From assembly GCF_027409185.1 (NCBI RefSeq), contig NC_084462.1:162117490-162181489 (forward strand): 64,000 bases of DNA, in the 5' to 3' direction. The notes beneath the pieces were generated by a model. The model had not been told where the DNA came from, ran no database searches, and saw nothing but the letters and a program-made list of their open reading frames with translations. The position numbers and the translations under genes were made by a program. Shown piece after piece: positions 46,128-56,905 of the stretch (its first letter is position 1; every line of letters begins with the position of its first letter). This DNA comes from Cynocephalus volans (taxonomy: Eukaryota; Chordata; Mammalia; Dermoptera; Cynocephalidae).

Positions 46128-46745
46128 GAAAAACTTTTCCTCTACCTTCTTATTTTCTGTAAACGAGGCCTGTGAATTAAAGTGACAGAGGACAGATCAA
46201 CAGGAGGAAAAAAACCCCAGTTTTATTTACATGTGCAATGTGTATACATGTGGGAGAACTTAGTGATAAGTACCTCAAAGGGATGTTTAGAATTTGGGGT
46301 TTATATGCTACCTTAATAGGAAAAGGGGAGGAGGAAGAAAGGCACTTATGGGAACATAAATATTTGAAAAAAAAAAAAAAAAAAGAATTTCAGAAGAACA
46401 AACAGGAAATAAGAAAGTTTGTAATGGTTTGTCTATACAGGCGTAAGTGGTCTTTCTATCCTTCCAGGGCATAAAACTCCCCTGGAGAAGGAATTTGGGG
46501 TAGGTTTTATTCGTGTTCTCCCATTTGGGGGTAGATCTGCCCTGAAGAGGAATTTAGATCAGCTTTGTTTCCCAGAAGTTGCTGCTTTTAGTCAAATAAA
46601 GGACACACCAAGAAGGCTTTCTTCTGCATCTGTTGAACCTCAGACGTCTTCAGCTTTAATCCGTATGTCAGATTAAATATATATGGCATATAATACATAT
46701 GCCAAAGATACATATTTTGGGTTGGCATATTCTGATCTCCTTCAA
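46128..46745 (+). mobile_element. ERVL-like LTR, copy 4
   Basis: 'gacagaggacagatcaacag' then 'gaggaaaaaaac' near the start matches the motif of the LTRs at 5.6, 7.4 and 9.0 kb. Contains an A-run (46369-46384). Ends around 'ttgggttggcatattctgat'. Confidence 0.6.
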
Positions 46746-46834
46746 GAGTATCAGAGCAAGAATAAATGAAAGTAAAATGAAATTTTTTACTTTTCTTGTT
46801 CTTAATTAATCTAAAGGTAACTATCAAATTATAC

Positions 46835-47372
46835 CATACGACCCAGCTATCCCACTGTTGGGAATATACCCAGAGGAATGGATATCATCAAGTCGAAGGT
46901 ATACCTGTTTCCCAATGTTTATCGCAGCACTCTTTACAATAGCCAAGAGTTGGAACCAGCCCAAATGCCCATCATCGGATGAGTGGATACGGAAAATGTG
47001 GTACATCTACACAATGGAATACTACTCAGCTATAAAAACGAATGAAATACTGCCATTTGCAACAACATGGATGGACCTTGAGAGAATTATATTAAGTGAA
47101 ACAAGTCAGGCACAGAAAGAGAAATACCACATGTTCTCACTTATTGGTGGGAGCTAAAAATTAATATATAAATTCACACAAACACACACACACACACACA
47201 AACCGGGGGGGGGGGGGAAGAAGATATAACAACCACAATTATTTGAAGTTGATACGACAAGCAAACAGAAAGGACATTGTTGGGGGGGAGGGGGGAGGGA
47301 GAAGGGAGGGAGGTTTTGGTGATGGGGAGCAATAATCAGCCACAATGTATATCGACAAAATAAAATTAAAAA
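46835..47372 (+). mobile_element. 5'-truncated young LINE-1
   Basis: Near-identical to the reverse complement of 31.77-32.31 kb: starts 'ccatacgacccagctatccc' and runs through the ORF2 end (stop at 47155-47157), 3'UTR with (CA)n, G-run and polypurine tract, and A-tail. Target duplication aaattatac at 46826-46834 and 47373-47381 (9 bp; partly overlaps the A-rich tail). The open frame is the last 99 codons of ORF2. Confidence 0.9.
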
Positions 47373-47954
47373 AAATTATACATTGTTATAATGTATTGAT
47401 TGATTATAGCATATGGATATGTAAAATGAAAGAAAGCAATGTCACAAGGATGGGAAGAAGGTGTCAGGAATACTCTCTTATAAGGTACCTATACTGCATG
47501 TGAAGCAGCAGAGTGTTATTTGAAGGTTTATTGAGGTAATTTGAAAATGTATATTGTAAATTCTATAGTAACTGCTGAAAAAATGTGAAAAATACTTATA
47601 AATGATACCCCAAGAGATGAAATATGATAGAATTATTGAAAATGCTCTATTAAAACCAGATAAAGCAGAAGAAGAGGGAAAAAGAATCAGAGAAGAAATG
47701 TAACAAGTAGAAAACAGTTAAACGAAGATGGTATGTATCACTCCAACTTTATCCATAATCACTTTAAGTATGGATGGTTTAAATGCACCAGTTAAAAGTC
47801 TGAGATTCTCAGAGTGGATAAAAAGATAAGACCAAATTGTATGTTGTCTCTGAGAAATCCACATTAATTGTAAGGATTTGTATAAGTTAAAAGTAAAGAG
47901 ATGGAGAAAGATATACCGTGCTCACACTAATCAAAAAATGATGATTATTTTGAT

Positions 47955-48150
47955 CTTTGGAATCCGTAAACTCAGTATGGATTCCAGTTCTATCACAGAA
48001 TGAACATAGGCAAGTTACTTAACTTCTCTATGCCTCAACTTTAAAATGCAGACAAAAACACCTCTTAGGATTGCTGTGAGGTGGATGATTAATGCATGTA
48101 GCATGTCCAGCATCATACCTGATATACGATAGGTGCATAGAATAGCATCT
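47955..48150 (+). repeat. MIR
   Basis: 'ataggcaagttacttaactt' and 'ggattgctgtgaggtggatg' are MIR blocks in order. Confidence 0.75.
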
Positions 48151-49914
48151 ATTTTTCCTCTGGCTTCTCATAGAATACCGACTTATTTCTTACCCTTCTT
48201 CCTTGGCCAACATCCAAGATTTTCATAATTTCATTTCATAAAAATCTTTATAAAAATTTTGTGTCCTTTCCTTGGCATTTCCTTCTAAAATTTTTATTTT
48301 TACATATTATACTATATATTTTAGTACTGTTTATTGCACTGTTATATACAGTGGTGATTAGATGAATTCTAACAGTTTAGACATAGCTTTAGCAATAATT
48401 AGTAAATGACTGTGGCAGTCAATGCTGAGAAACTTAACAAATTATCCAGATGGGTTCAAGCAATTCTGTAAGTTAACTTTCTCCTGTTCCAGATGGAACA
48501 ACAACAAAGTGTTTTGAAAATACACGTAGCTAGAAGAGGCTTTGCATTGAGTCTTGTGATTGGCACAGGGCAGGAAGTTTATTTGTCAGTGAGGCCTGAG
48601 AAGAATAGATAGAAAAATTATTCCTTAAAAATTAATGCCAGGGATGAAGAGGAAAGATACAGTCCTCCAATGAAGTCTAAAGAAATGGGTGAAAATTAAT
48701 TCCCAGCAATCAACAGTAAAATAAATAAATAGCTTTTCTCACACTTATGACTTAGAAAATAAATTTCAAATCTTCAAACTCCCCGTTGACAAAATGAAAA
48801 ACAATAATTATAGGAAGCCTGCTACATAGTGGTCATTTTAATTACCATGTTGTCTCTTCTGTGATATAATTAGTTTTTTTTTTAAAATAAAATTTGAAGG
48901 AGAGTTTTTTCCAGCTGGTTTTAGGTCTTCTGTATTCTATCGAGTATAATTATATCTTCCAAGTAACTATGTCCAGAATCCAAGAAAGTAAGGAGGATTA
49001 GACTCTGAACATCGTGTATTGCAAAAGAGAATCCAATGAAAGTTTGCTAAAACCAGTTCCAAAGTCCTTTCTCAGCTACTGAGCCAGTGGATGAAAAAAT
49101 AAGCCTTGTGCTTCTTTTATTATTAGCAGGGATGACTGGCTGTGCTCTAAGTTGTGCCCTCCCATGTGAATGTACACTTGCTCAACTTTGGTCCATGTTA
49201 TACCCTAATATTTGAACACAAAGACACCTGATGCAGATACTGAACAGAAGTCTATGGAATCCAGTAGCAGCAACCATCCTTCACTGGCAGCTGGAGTTTA
49301 TGGTCGGTCTCAATATTGTTCTAACTATATACATAAAGAGCCACAACTGTCTCAGGCACATCATTGACAGGAACTCTGAGAGGCAGTAAAGTGCTTGCTG
49401 TTGTGTAGCTCTGGCCATAAAGGAACAGCTATAGTCCACTTTATTAAGTAAGAAGCCAGTTACACAGTATGCAGTGGGACGTCCTTTCTGATCACAGTCT
49501 GTGAGCAATTAGTTCGGGTTGCCAACTCCTGGAGGGGTCTTACTCTCGACTTACACTGCACACCCTGACTGTGGTATCGGGAGATACATCTAGAAATCTG
49601 AGGTAATGCCCCATGGTAGCAGTTTTTGGAGGCTAATTAAGTATTGCATAGAAAATTACATCTCTATATCTGCTTTAAAATTGCTGCCCATTAATTTGGA
49701 GCAGTCCCTGGTTTTGATGTGAAGGGATAGTGTGATTAAATGTAATTGATGGCTCATTTCTATACTGTTTATTGCTTTATGGCTATAGCAGGGTACAGCT
49801 TCCAGTTGTTAATGAGGACCCCTCCTGAAATGAGAGATAATAAGGTGACAGTGCTTTCCATTTGCACCATGCCTTAGTCGCGGCAGGACAAAGGCCCTCA
49901 CTCAGACCCTGTAG
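48151..49914. other. No recognisable gene; candidate conserved element
   Basis: 49620-49900 is repeat-free, with 'ggctaattaagtattgc' and 'gcccattaatttggagc' motifs. Otherwise nothing assignable. Confidence 0.35.
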
Positions 49915-50337
49915 GGGATTGAATTATGTCCCCCCAAAACTCACTTTGAATTGTGTCCCCCAAGTTTTATGTATTAGAAATGTCCCCCCCACACAGTGAC
50001 TGTTAAGAGGGTGGGAAATCCTATTATGGTAATTGAAAGGGGGTCCTTGAGGAGGTGACTGGATTTTAGGACCATGCAGCAGTGAATGGATTAAAAATGG
50101 TGGTCAGGGGCATGGTTCTGAGGGCTTTAAAAGAAGAGAGAGGCGAGTCTGTCTCTCTCTCTCTACTCTTTCTGCTTCCACCATCTTGCAATGTGAGACC
50201 CCTAGGTCATTGTTGCCACCACCAGATGAACTTTGGACTTCCCAGCCTTGGAAACTGTAAGCAATAAATTTCATTTTTCTTTATAAATTACCCAGTTTCA
50301 GGTATTTTGTTATAAGCAATAGAAACGAACTAACACA
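49915..50337 (+). mobile_element. MaLR-type solo LTR (MST/MLT1-like)
   Basis: 'gtaggggattgaattatgtc' then 'cccccaaaact', 'gtggtcaggggcatggttct', 'tggacttcccagccttggaa', a polyadenylation region 'gcaataaatttcatttttc' and the end 'gaaacgaactaacaca'. Full LTR order in plus orientation. Confidence 0.85.
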
Positions 50338-51551
50338 GATCCTCTCATTATCTTCACTGTGTACCAGCCATGCAAGGGGTCAAGGTTCAGAGGTGCAGTT
50401 TAGCAGTCATGATTCTACACAGAGGGCTAGTTGCCTGGCCACTGTGAGCAAGCCAGGACTTGGAATCCAGCTCCACACAGGTTGCTGTTACACCTCTCTC
50501 TTCTCAAACCTCAGCCCCTTCTTTCCTTTCTCACCCCTGTTTTCTCCCATTTACAAATGGGAAATGTGAAAAGCACAAAGGGAGAGGCAGGGAGCATTTC
50601 CTTGTGTGTTTCTTTTTTATTTGAAAAGGAAAAAATTTCTAAGAAGCTTCTACTAGACTTTAGACCAGAGTTAGGTCTCATGCCTACTCCTGGAACAGTC
50701 ACTTTCAAATGGCTGTAAAATCTCTAAGACTGGTTTAAATCAATTGTGATTCTTCCCCAGGGGTTGAGTCTATTGCCACTGGATAAAACTGGGGTTCACA
50801 TGGCCAGGAAGAATGGCTAAGAGCTGGGCACTCAAGTTTGGTGGACATAGATAATTACTCACTCTGGTTTCTTTGGCAAGTCTCAAAGTCTCTGTTGTTC
50901 TCTAGGCTATCATGGCTTCCTGCCTAGGTTGCTGGGGCATCAAGGCCTTCGGGATGCCAGATGGCTTTCTCTCAGTTTCTCTGTGCTGGAGCAAGGTTAT
51001 GTTACACAAAAAAATAGGGATAATGGTCCCTTTTCTAAAGTATTTTTTGTATCCATGCCTGTAAATTTCTTCACTCAAAATGCCCTTTTCATGATGCCTG
51101 AAGCTCCTTTATCTATGGACATCAGATACAGGCCCTGGTGTTGGGGTCGTGAGCAGAGATCTGTGCCTCTCCAAACCAGTTTTCTCTGAAAGGAGATTGT
51201 CCACTACCCAAATCCCATTTTAGGTGCAGTTGCACAGCATGCTACTTGGATAACAAGTATTAACAAACTAAAATTGAAGTTGAAGGTGTAATTTTTAAGA
51301 AATTAAACTTTAAGCTTAACAAGCTAGAAGAATACTCCCAGAATATTTGACTTGAAGAATCAAGGTATAAGTTGTATACATTAAAAAAAAAATAAGAAAG
51401 CTTATATTAGACAAAGAGCTTGGAATGTAATTGAGACAGACCACACCAGAAACATCTGGGTCTGGAAACTGGTCAGGTTTATCAGGTTGGGGTGCGCCTA
51501 TGATTTAGGACATGTTTTATATAATAAGAGGAAAATCAGGCAGGGGAAATA
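50338..51551. other. No recognisable feature
   Basis: Short frames only; no supported repeat or gene. Confidence 0.4.
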
Positions 51552-51553
51552 TA

Positions 51554-52706
51554 AGTGTACTTCAAAAAGTTCATGGAAATAGCAAAAGAAACAATTAAGA
51601 GAGTGAAAAGACAACCAACAGAGTGAGAGAAAATATTTGCAAACTATGAATCTGACAAAAAAATTAATATCAAGAATATACAAGGATCTCAAATAACTTC
51701 ACAGTAAAAAAACAAATAACCCAATTAAAAAATGGACAAAGGAACAGAATAGGAATTTCTCAAAGTAAGATATATAAATGGCCAACAGACACATGAAAAA
51801 ATGCTGAACATCACTCAGCATCAGGGAAATGCAAATCAAAACCACACTGAGATGTCAACTCAACCCACTTACACTGGCTATTATTAAAAAGACAGAGAAT
51901 AACAAATGCTGGTGAAGCTGTGGAGAAAGGGGAAATCTCCTACACTGTTGGTGAAACTGTAAGTTGGTGCAGCCATTATGAAAAATGGTATGGACTTTCC
52001 TCAAACAACTACAGATAGAACTGCTGTACAATCCAGCAATTCCACTGCTGGGTATATACCAAAAGGAATAGAAATCATCATGTTGAAGAAATACCTGCAC
52101 CTCCATGGTTATCACGACCCTATTTATAATACCCAAGAGTTGGAACCAACCTAAATGTCCATTGTCAGAAGACTGGATAAGGAAAATGTGTTATATATAC
52201 ACAATGGAATACTACTCTGTCATCAAAAGGATGAAATATTGCCATTCACAGCAACATGGATGAACTTAGAGAAAATCATGTTAAGTGATATAAGCCAGGC
52301 ACAGAAAGAGAAATAGTTCATGTCCTCACTTATAAGTGGGAGCTAAAAACAATAAACAAATAAAAAGAGGAAGAAGGAAGGAAACAACTATCACAACAAT
52401 ACATTGAACTTTCAAAGGGAGAGAACAGAACTGAGGCCTCCAGAGGTGGGAAGGTGGGGGATAAGGGAGGAACTCATCAAGGGCCATGAAAAATGATTAC
52501 ACTGTATAATGTTAAATATACTAATTATCCTGATTTGAGCATCACATACTGCACACAGGTAATGATATTCAACTTTGTACACCACAGATATTTATGATCA
52601 ACTATGTTATAAAAATTAAAAACAAAAACAAACAAACAAAAGTTTGTGTACAAATAGAATTAAAAGATAATACAATTCTTTCCATAAACTTTTTGAAGAC
52701 CCCTCA
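51554..52706. mobile_element. Mariner-like MITE split by an L1
   Basis: Left end 51554-51582 ('gtacttcaaaaagttcatgg') and right end 52641-52706 ('attaaaagataatacaattc', 'taaactttttgaagacccct') are the two parts of the MITE seen intact at 44005-44089. TA is found at 51552-51553 and 52707-52708. Confidence 0.75.
51583..52640 (+). mobile_element. 5'-truncated LINE-1 inserted in the MITE
   Basis: Begins in ORF2 ('caaaagaaacaattaagaga'), continues through decayed ORF2 end ('aatgtccattgtcagaagac') and 3'UTR, and ends in an A-rich (CAAA)n tail at 52600-52640. Imperfect duplication: 'aaagttcatggaaatag' before and 'aaagtttgtgtacaaatag' after. Older than the 31-38 kb L1. Confidence 0.85.
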
Positions 52707-52708
52707 TA

Positions 52709-55700
52709 CAATAGTATGAGTGATTGTTGGCACATTTTTGCCATGCAGAAATCATCAGAATCAGCACATTTTCACCAGTATATGGTGGACATTTTTGAGG
52801 CAGGTAGAAATTGAGGAAATCCAGTACACAGAAAGAAAACCATAAATGGTTAACTGCCATTATAATTGCAACCAATGTGTTTTTTGATAACAAGAATGTG
52901 TGCATTCAGCCATTAGTATCAGTCCTGACTGCAGTTAACGGAGCCTAGATCCCCCTCACATCCAATACCCCCCATCATAGATTATCCCAGTGCCAACGTA
53001 CCACTCTGAGATAGCCCTGTCATTGTGGGGATGTTAGGTTTGTTTGGGAAAATGTTTGGCTGCTGTGTGCCTTCCTGTGTAGACAGAAGCTTCATGAGGG
53101 CAATGGCTATAGTTGCTTTTGTTCATTACAGTATCCTCGGAACTATCAGAGGGCCTGGTTCAATAAAATACTTTAAATAAATAAATATACAATATTTATT
53201 TTATATGGATGAACAAATAGATTTTAGGATTAGTCTTTGGTCCTTAGAAATAGTGAGAGTTGAAGATTAGGGATAAAGTTGATGCTGAAGCTTTTATTTA
53301 GAGTTAGACACAAAATTAGAATAGAACCAGGTCCAAGAGAGATTTGAAGCTGAGAACTTCAGTACTTAATGGGTCTGTGTGGGGAGTGAACGTCAGTGTA
53401 ACCCCTTCTTATGGGCCGTGATGTGGAGTCAGAGCAGTGGCTTAAACTATCATAATTATTGGACAGTTTGTCTCACCTTTTCTGCCTGATTGGAAGGTCT
53501 TTGAAGGTGGACATCTTGTCTGGTTGATACCTGCATCACCCCGTGTTTCTTGCATGGGTAGACAATCCATGGTTGTTAAGTAAGTGAATGAATCAGTAAA
53601 TGAATAAAAAGTTTTCAAGGTTAGAAACTATCAAGATATGAATGGAAAGGGGGGAAGTCCAGACGTACAGCTAATGCAATACGGAATATATTAGACAAAC
53701 ACTTATACTTTGGCTCTGCAAGAGAAACTGACTGCACTTTCTCCCTTAAGTTAATAAATCCTAGGCTCAGCTGGTTTCAGTATCCAACACAAATGACAGT
53801 TGCATTTTTGTCAAACATGTCAATGACAATCTCCAGATATGGAACAACTATATTTCCCCATAAAAGGGAAATTGTAGATAACTTGACCTGATTTTTTTTG
53901 TGATTGCAAATGATTTTTATCATGGCCAAGTACTGTGAAATAGTCTTCATTCCACAATATATATAAAGTGCTTGCAATGTACAAGTCTCAGTGATAACAG
54001 ACAATGAGTCAGACATAGTCCTCCCTAAAGGAGCCCATCTTCATTAGTGGATAGAGTTGCATTGCAGTCCTAACCACATGATTTTTTGTGAGTCACTTTA
54101 CCTCTAACACCTCCAGTATTTGAACTTGTAAAATATTTGTTTTAAATATTAAGAGGGGCCATATCTGCAGATTCAGAGAAAGAAATCTGGCTAGGCAGAA
54201 TTTGCCGACTATGCCTGAGCAAAGACTGAACTATTTCCCTTTTCCTTCACCAATGTTTGTTCTGATGGTTCCTTTACCCCCCTCTATTTTGTTCATTCTA
54301 TTCCCAGCCACACTATCATTCCTTTAAAAGAGACCCATGCTGTTGCTGCCCTCCTGTTTCATTATTCCCTACCACAACAAAAGCAGTGTAGGTGTCCTGG
54401 TTCTTAAAAGCAATGAAGGGATGAGTTTGGGATACATTCCTATCCGAAAGAAGTCACATCGCCCCTCACACTGAGAGGCAGCAGGAATTAATGATGACTG
54501 AAGATTGCCACTCCAGAGTCCTATGATTGAGCCAGGGTTTCAAAATAACCTTTAGCTTGCAGGTCCCTATGAGCTTTTTAAAATTTTCTGCACTTGGCTA
54601 CGGGTCGTAGTTTTTATCACACTATGTTGTGTACTCTTTTATTTAAGTCAAGAATGGCAAAAATCTTCACGTGGTATACTAACTCCTATTGTTTAATAGT
54701 TGCCCTTTGCAGCACTGGGTTGAGAAGAATTCTGAGATGACAGAAGGCTCAGGAGGAGTATCATGATTGACTAGCCATGTCTGCCCTGCATGCAGCAGAA
54801 GATAGCTTGTGCTTCCCAATTAAAGTATGTGGTGGGCATGAGGTGACACTGACTATTCCCATACCTCCTCTTCTTTGGGAAGCGCTGGTCTATTTTATTC
54901 TGCAAGATAAAGACTAGATCTCCATCTGGAACTGAAAGGCAATGTTAAGTGGTGGCTGTGACCTAGAAAAAAGTCTACCAATGCTGGAGTGGCATGATGA
55001 GCAAATAAGAAGCTGTTAAGCCAATGCTGAGCACCAACCTCCTGAAGCTTCAGTAACTCAGTCTGTGTTGCTAGAAATCCAGAGCAAAAAATGAAGGCAG
55101 AAGTGAGGTAGGGAAAGGCAGAGTAACACATGAAGACCAAGAATAAGGAGACAGCCTAATAACTGTAACAAAGAGACCAAATATGCTGGCTTTAACATGT
55201 TTATTTGTATCTCATGTTCAGTCTGCAGTAGGCAGTCTTCTGGGGAGAGAAGCTTCTTCTCATTACAAAGAGGATACTTTTCTTCATTTGCTAACCCACA
55301 GAAATGGGAAAAGGGCAGGGGAGGACATGTGTATTCATTATTTTTGGTACTTGACCCTGCAGTGGCATATGTCAATAGGATGTCCTCCTTACCCGTTCCA
55401 TGGGTCAGAATTTAGTGATATGCCCACAAAGTTGCAAGACAGGCAAGGAAACGTAGTTTCTAGTGGGGAGGCCATTTGCCCGATTAAAACTCAAGATAAT
55501 GGATACTGTTTGAAACTTAGTGATTACTCCTTTATTGAGGGAGTTTTGGATGCACAAGAGGAAACTAAAAGGGGGAAAACAAGACCAGAAATGTTAGATA
55601 CTATTGCTGTCTTACCTGATATTCACTCTGCTTTTTCCTTACTAATTTGTCTCAAGTTTTGGGTTTGCAGTCTACTCAAATAAAAACAGCATTTCTCAGC

Positions 55701-55787
55701 ATCTTTTGCAGCTGGCTGACCATGCGATAGTTCTGATCTGATGAGATTGAGAGGGAGTTGTTAGTTATAAATGTGCAAGCTAACAAT
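52709..55787. other. Unassigned, with two L2 relics
   Basis: L2 3' ends, both plus, at about 53080-53185 ('cttcatgagggcaatggcta') and 53480-53610 ('gaaggtctttgaaggtggac'). A 166-codon frame at 55183-55683 has no recognisable domain. The rest is unassigned. Confidence 0.45.
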
Positions 55788-55800
55788 GTGCTTGACTTTT

Positions 55801-56892
55801 TTTTCTGTTTTATTATATATATATATATATTTGCATGTGTTTATATAAAACATAAAATTGCCATTTTAATCATTTTTAATTGTCATGGCATTAATTACAT
55901 TCACCATGTTGTGCAGCCATCACCACTACCTATTTCTAAAACTTTCCCATCACCCCAAGGAGAAACTCTGTACTCATTAAGATATAATTCCCCACTCCTT
56001 CCTCCCTACAGCTCCAGAAACTTCTAATCTACTTTCTGTTTCTATTAATTTGCCTATTGTGTATATTTTACATAAGTGGGATTATATAATTTTTTTGGTG
56101 TCTTATTTCATATAGCATGATGTTTTCAAGGTTCACCCCTGTATCAGAACTTTATTTGCTTTATGGATGAATAATATTTCATTGAATGTATATACTACAT
56201 TTTGTTTGTTTTTTATTTGTCTTTTGAAAGATATTTGGGTTGTTTTCACCTTTTGTCTATTGTGAATAATGCTGCAATCGACACTGGTATTCCAGTATCT
56301 GACTGAGTCCGTTTTCAATTCTTTTGGGTATATACCTAGGAGTAAAATTGCTGGGTCATATGGCAATTCTATGTTTAGTTTTTTGAGGAACCACTGCTTT
56401 CCACAGTGGCTGCACCATTTTGCTTTTCTACCAGAAATGTCTCACCAACATTTGTTGCTATTATTTTTTTAATTCATTACTATAGCTTTTATAGTAAGTG
56501 TGAAGTGGTACCTCATGGTTTTGATTTGCATTTCCCTAATAACTAGTGATGTTGACCATCTTTTCATGTGCTTACTGGACATTTGTATGTCTTCTTTAGA
56601 AACGTATTTATTCATTTCCTTTGCCCATTTTTTAATTGGGTTCATTGCTTTTTTGTTGTTGAGTTGTAAGAGTTCTTTATATGTTCTAAGTATTAAAGCT
56701 TTATCAAACAGGTGATTTGTAAATATTTTCTTCCATTAGGTGGGCTGTCTTTTCACTCTGTTGATAGTTTACTGTGAGGCACAAAAGTTTTAATTGTGAT
56801 AAAGTCCAGTTTATTTCTTGGTGTTACTGCTCATGCTTTTGGTGTCATATCCAAGAATACATTGCCAAATCCAAGGTCATGAAGATGACAGC
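55801..56892 (-). mobile_element. Old LINE-1 3' end with clear TSD
   Basis: Minus-strand L1: the 3'UTR lies at the low-coordinate end ('catcaccactacctatttct') and decayed ORF2 follows. Frames are broken many times. Flanked by gtgcttgactttt at 55788-55800 and 56893-56905 (13 bp, exact), unusual for a copy this diverged. Confidence 0.85.
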
Positions 56893-56905
56893 GTGCTTGA
56901 CTTTT

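Larger units (their letters stand above)
43150..47950 (+). mobile_element. Old L1 (L1M-type), repeatedly interrupted
   Basis: Left part 43150-44581: 5'UTR ('ctgaggcttcagggtaagcc', 'gatctgcttaactggaacag') and ORF1 start ('agaaagaatcaaaaggaaat'). Middle 45479-46127: ORF1 second half ('gaacaccaagcagaataaat', 'actttctcagacaaacaaaa'). Right 47382-47950: inter-ORF region and ORF2 start ('ccagttaaaagtctgagatt'). The order and orientation fit one element, broken by the MITE 44005-44089, the RPS2 copy, an LTR and an L1 tail. No open ORFs remain. Confidence 0.75.

Noticed and set aside
55183..55683. 166-codon plus-strand open frame
   Set aside because: No recognisable family, no splice or polyA context and no conserved motif. 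Could be part of an unnamed repeat.
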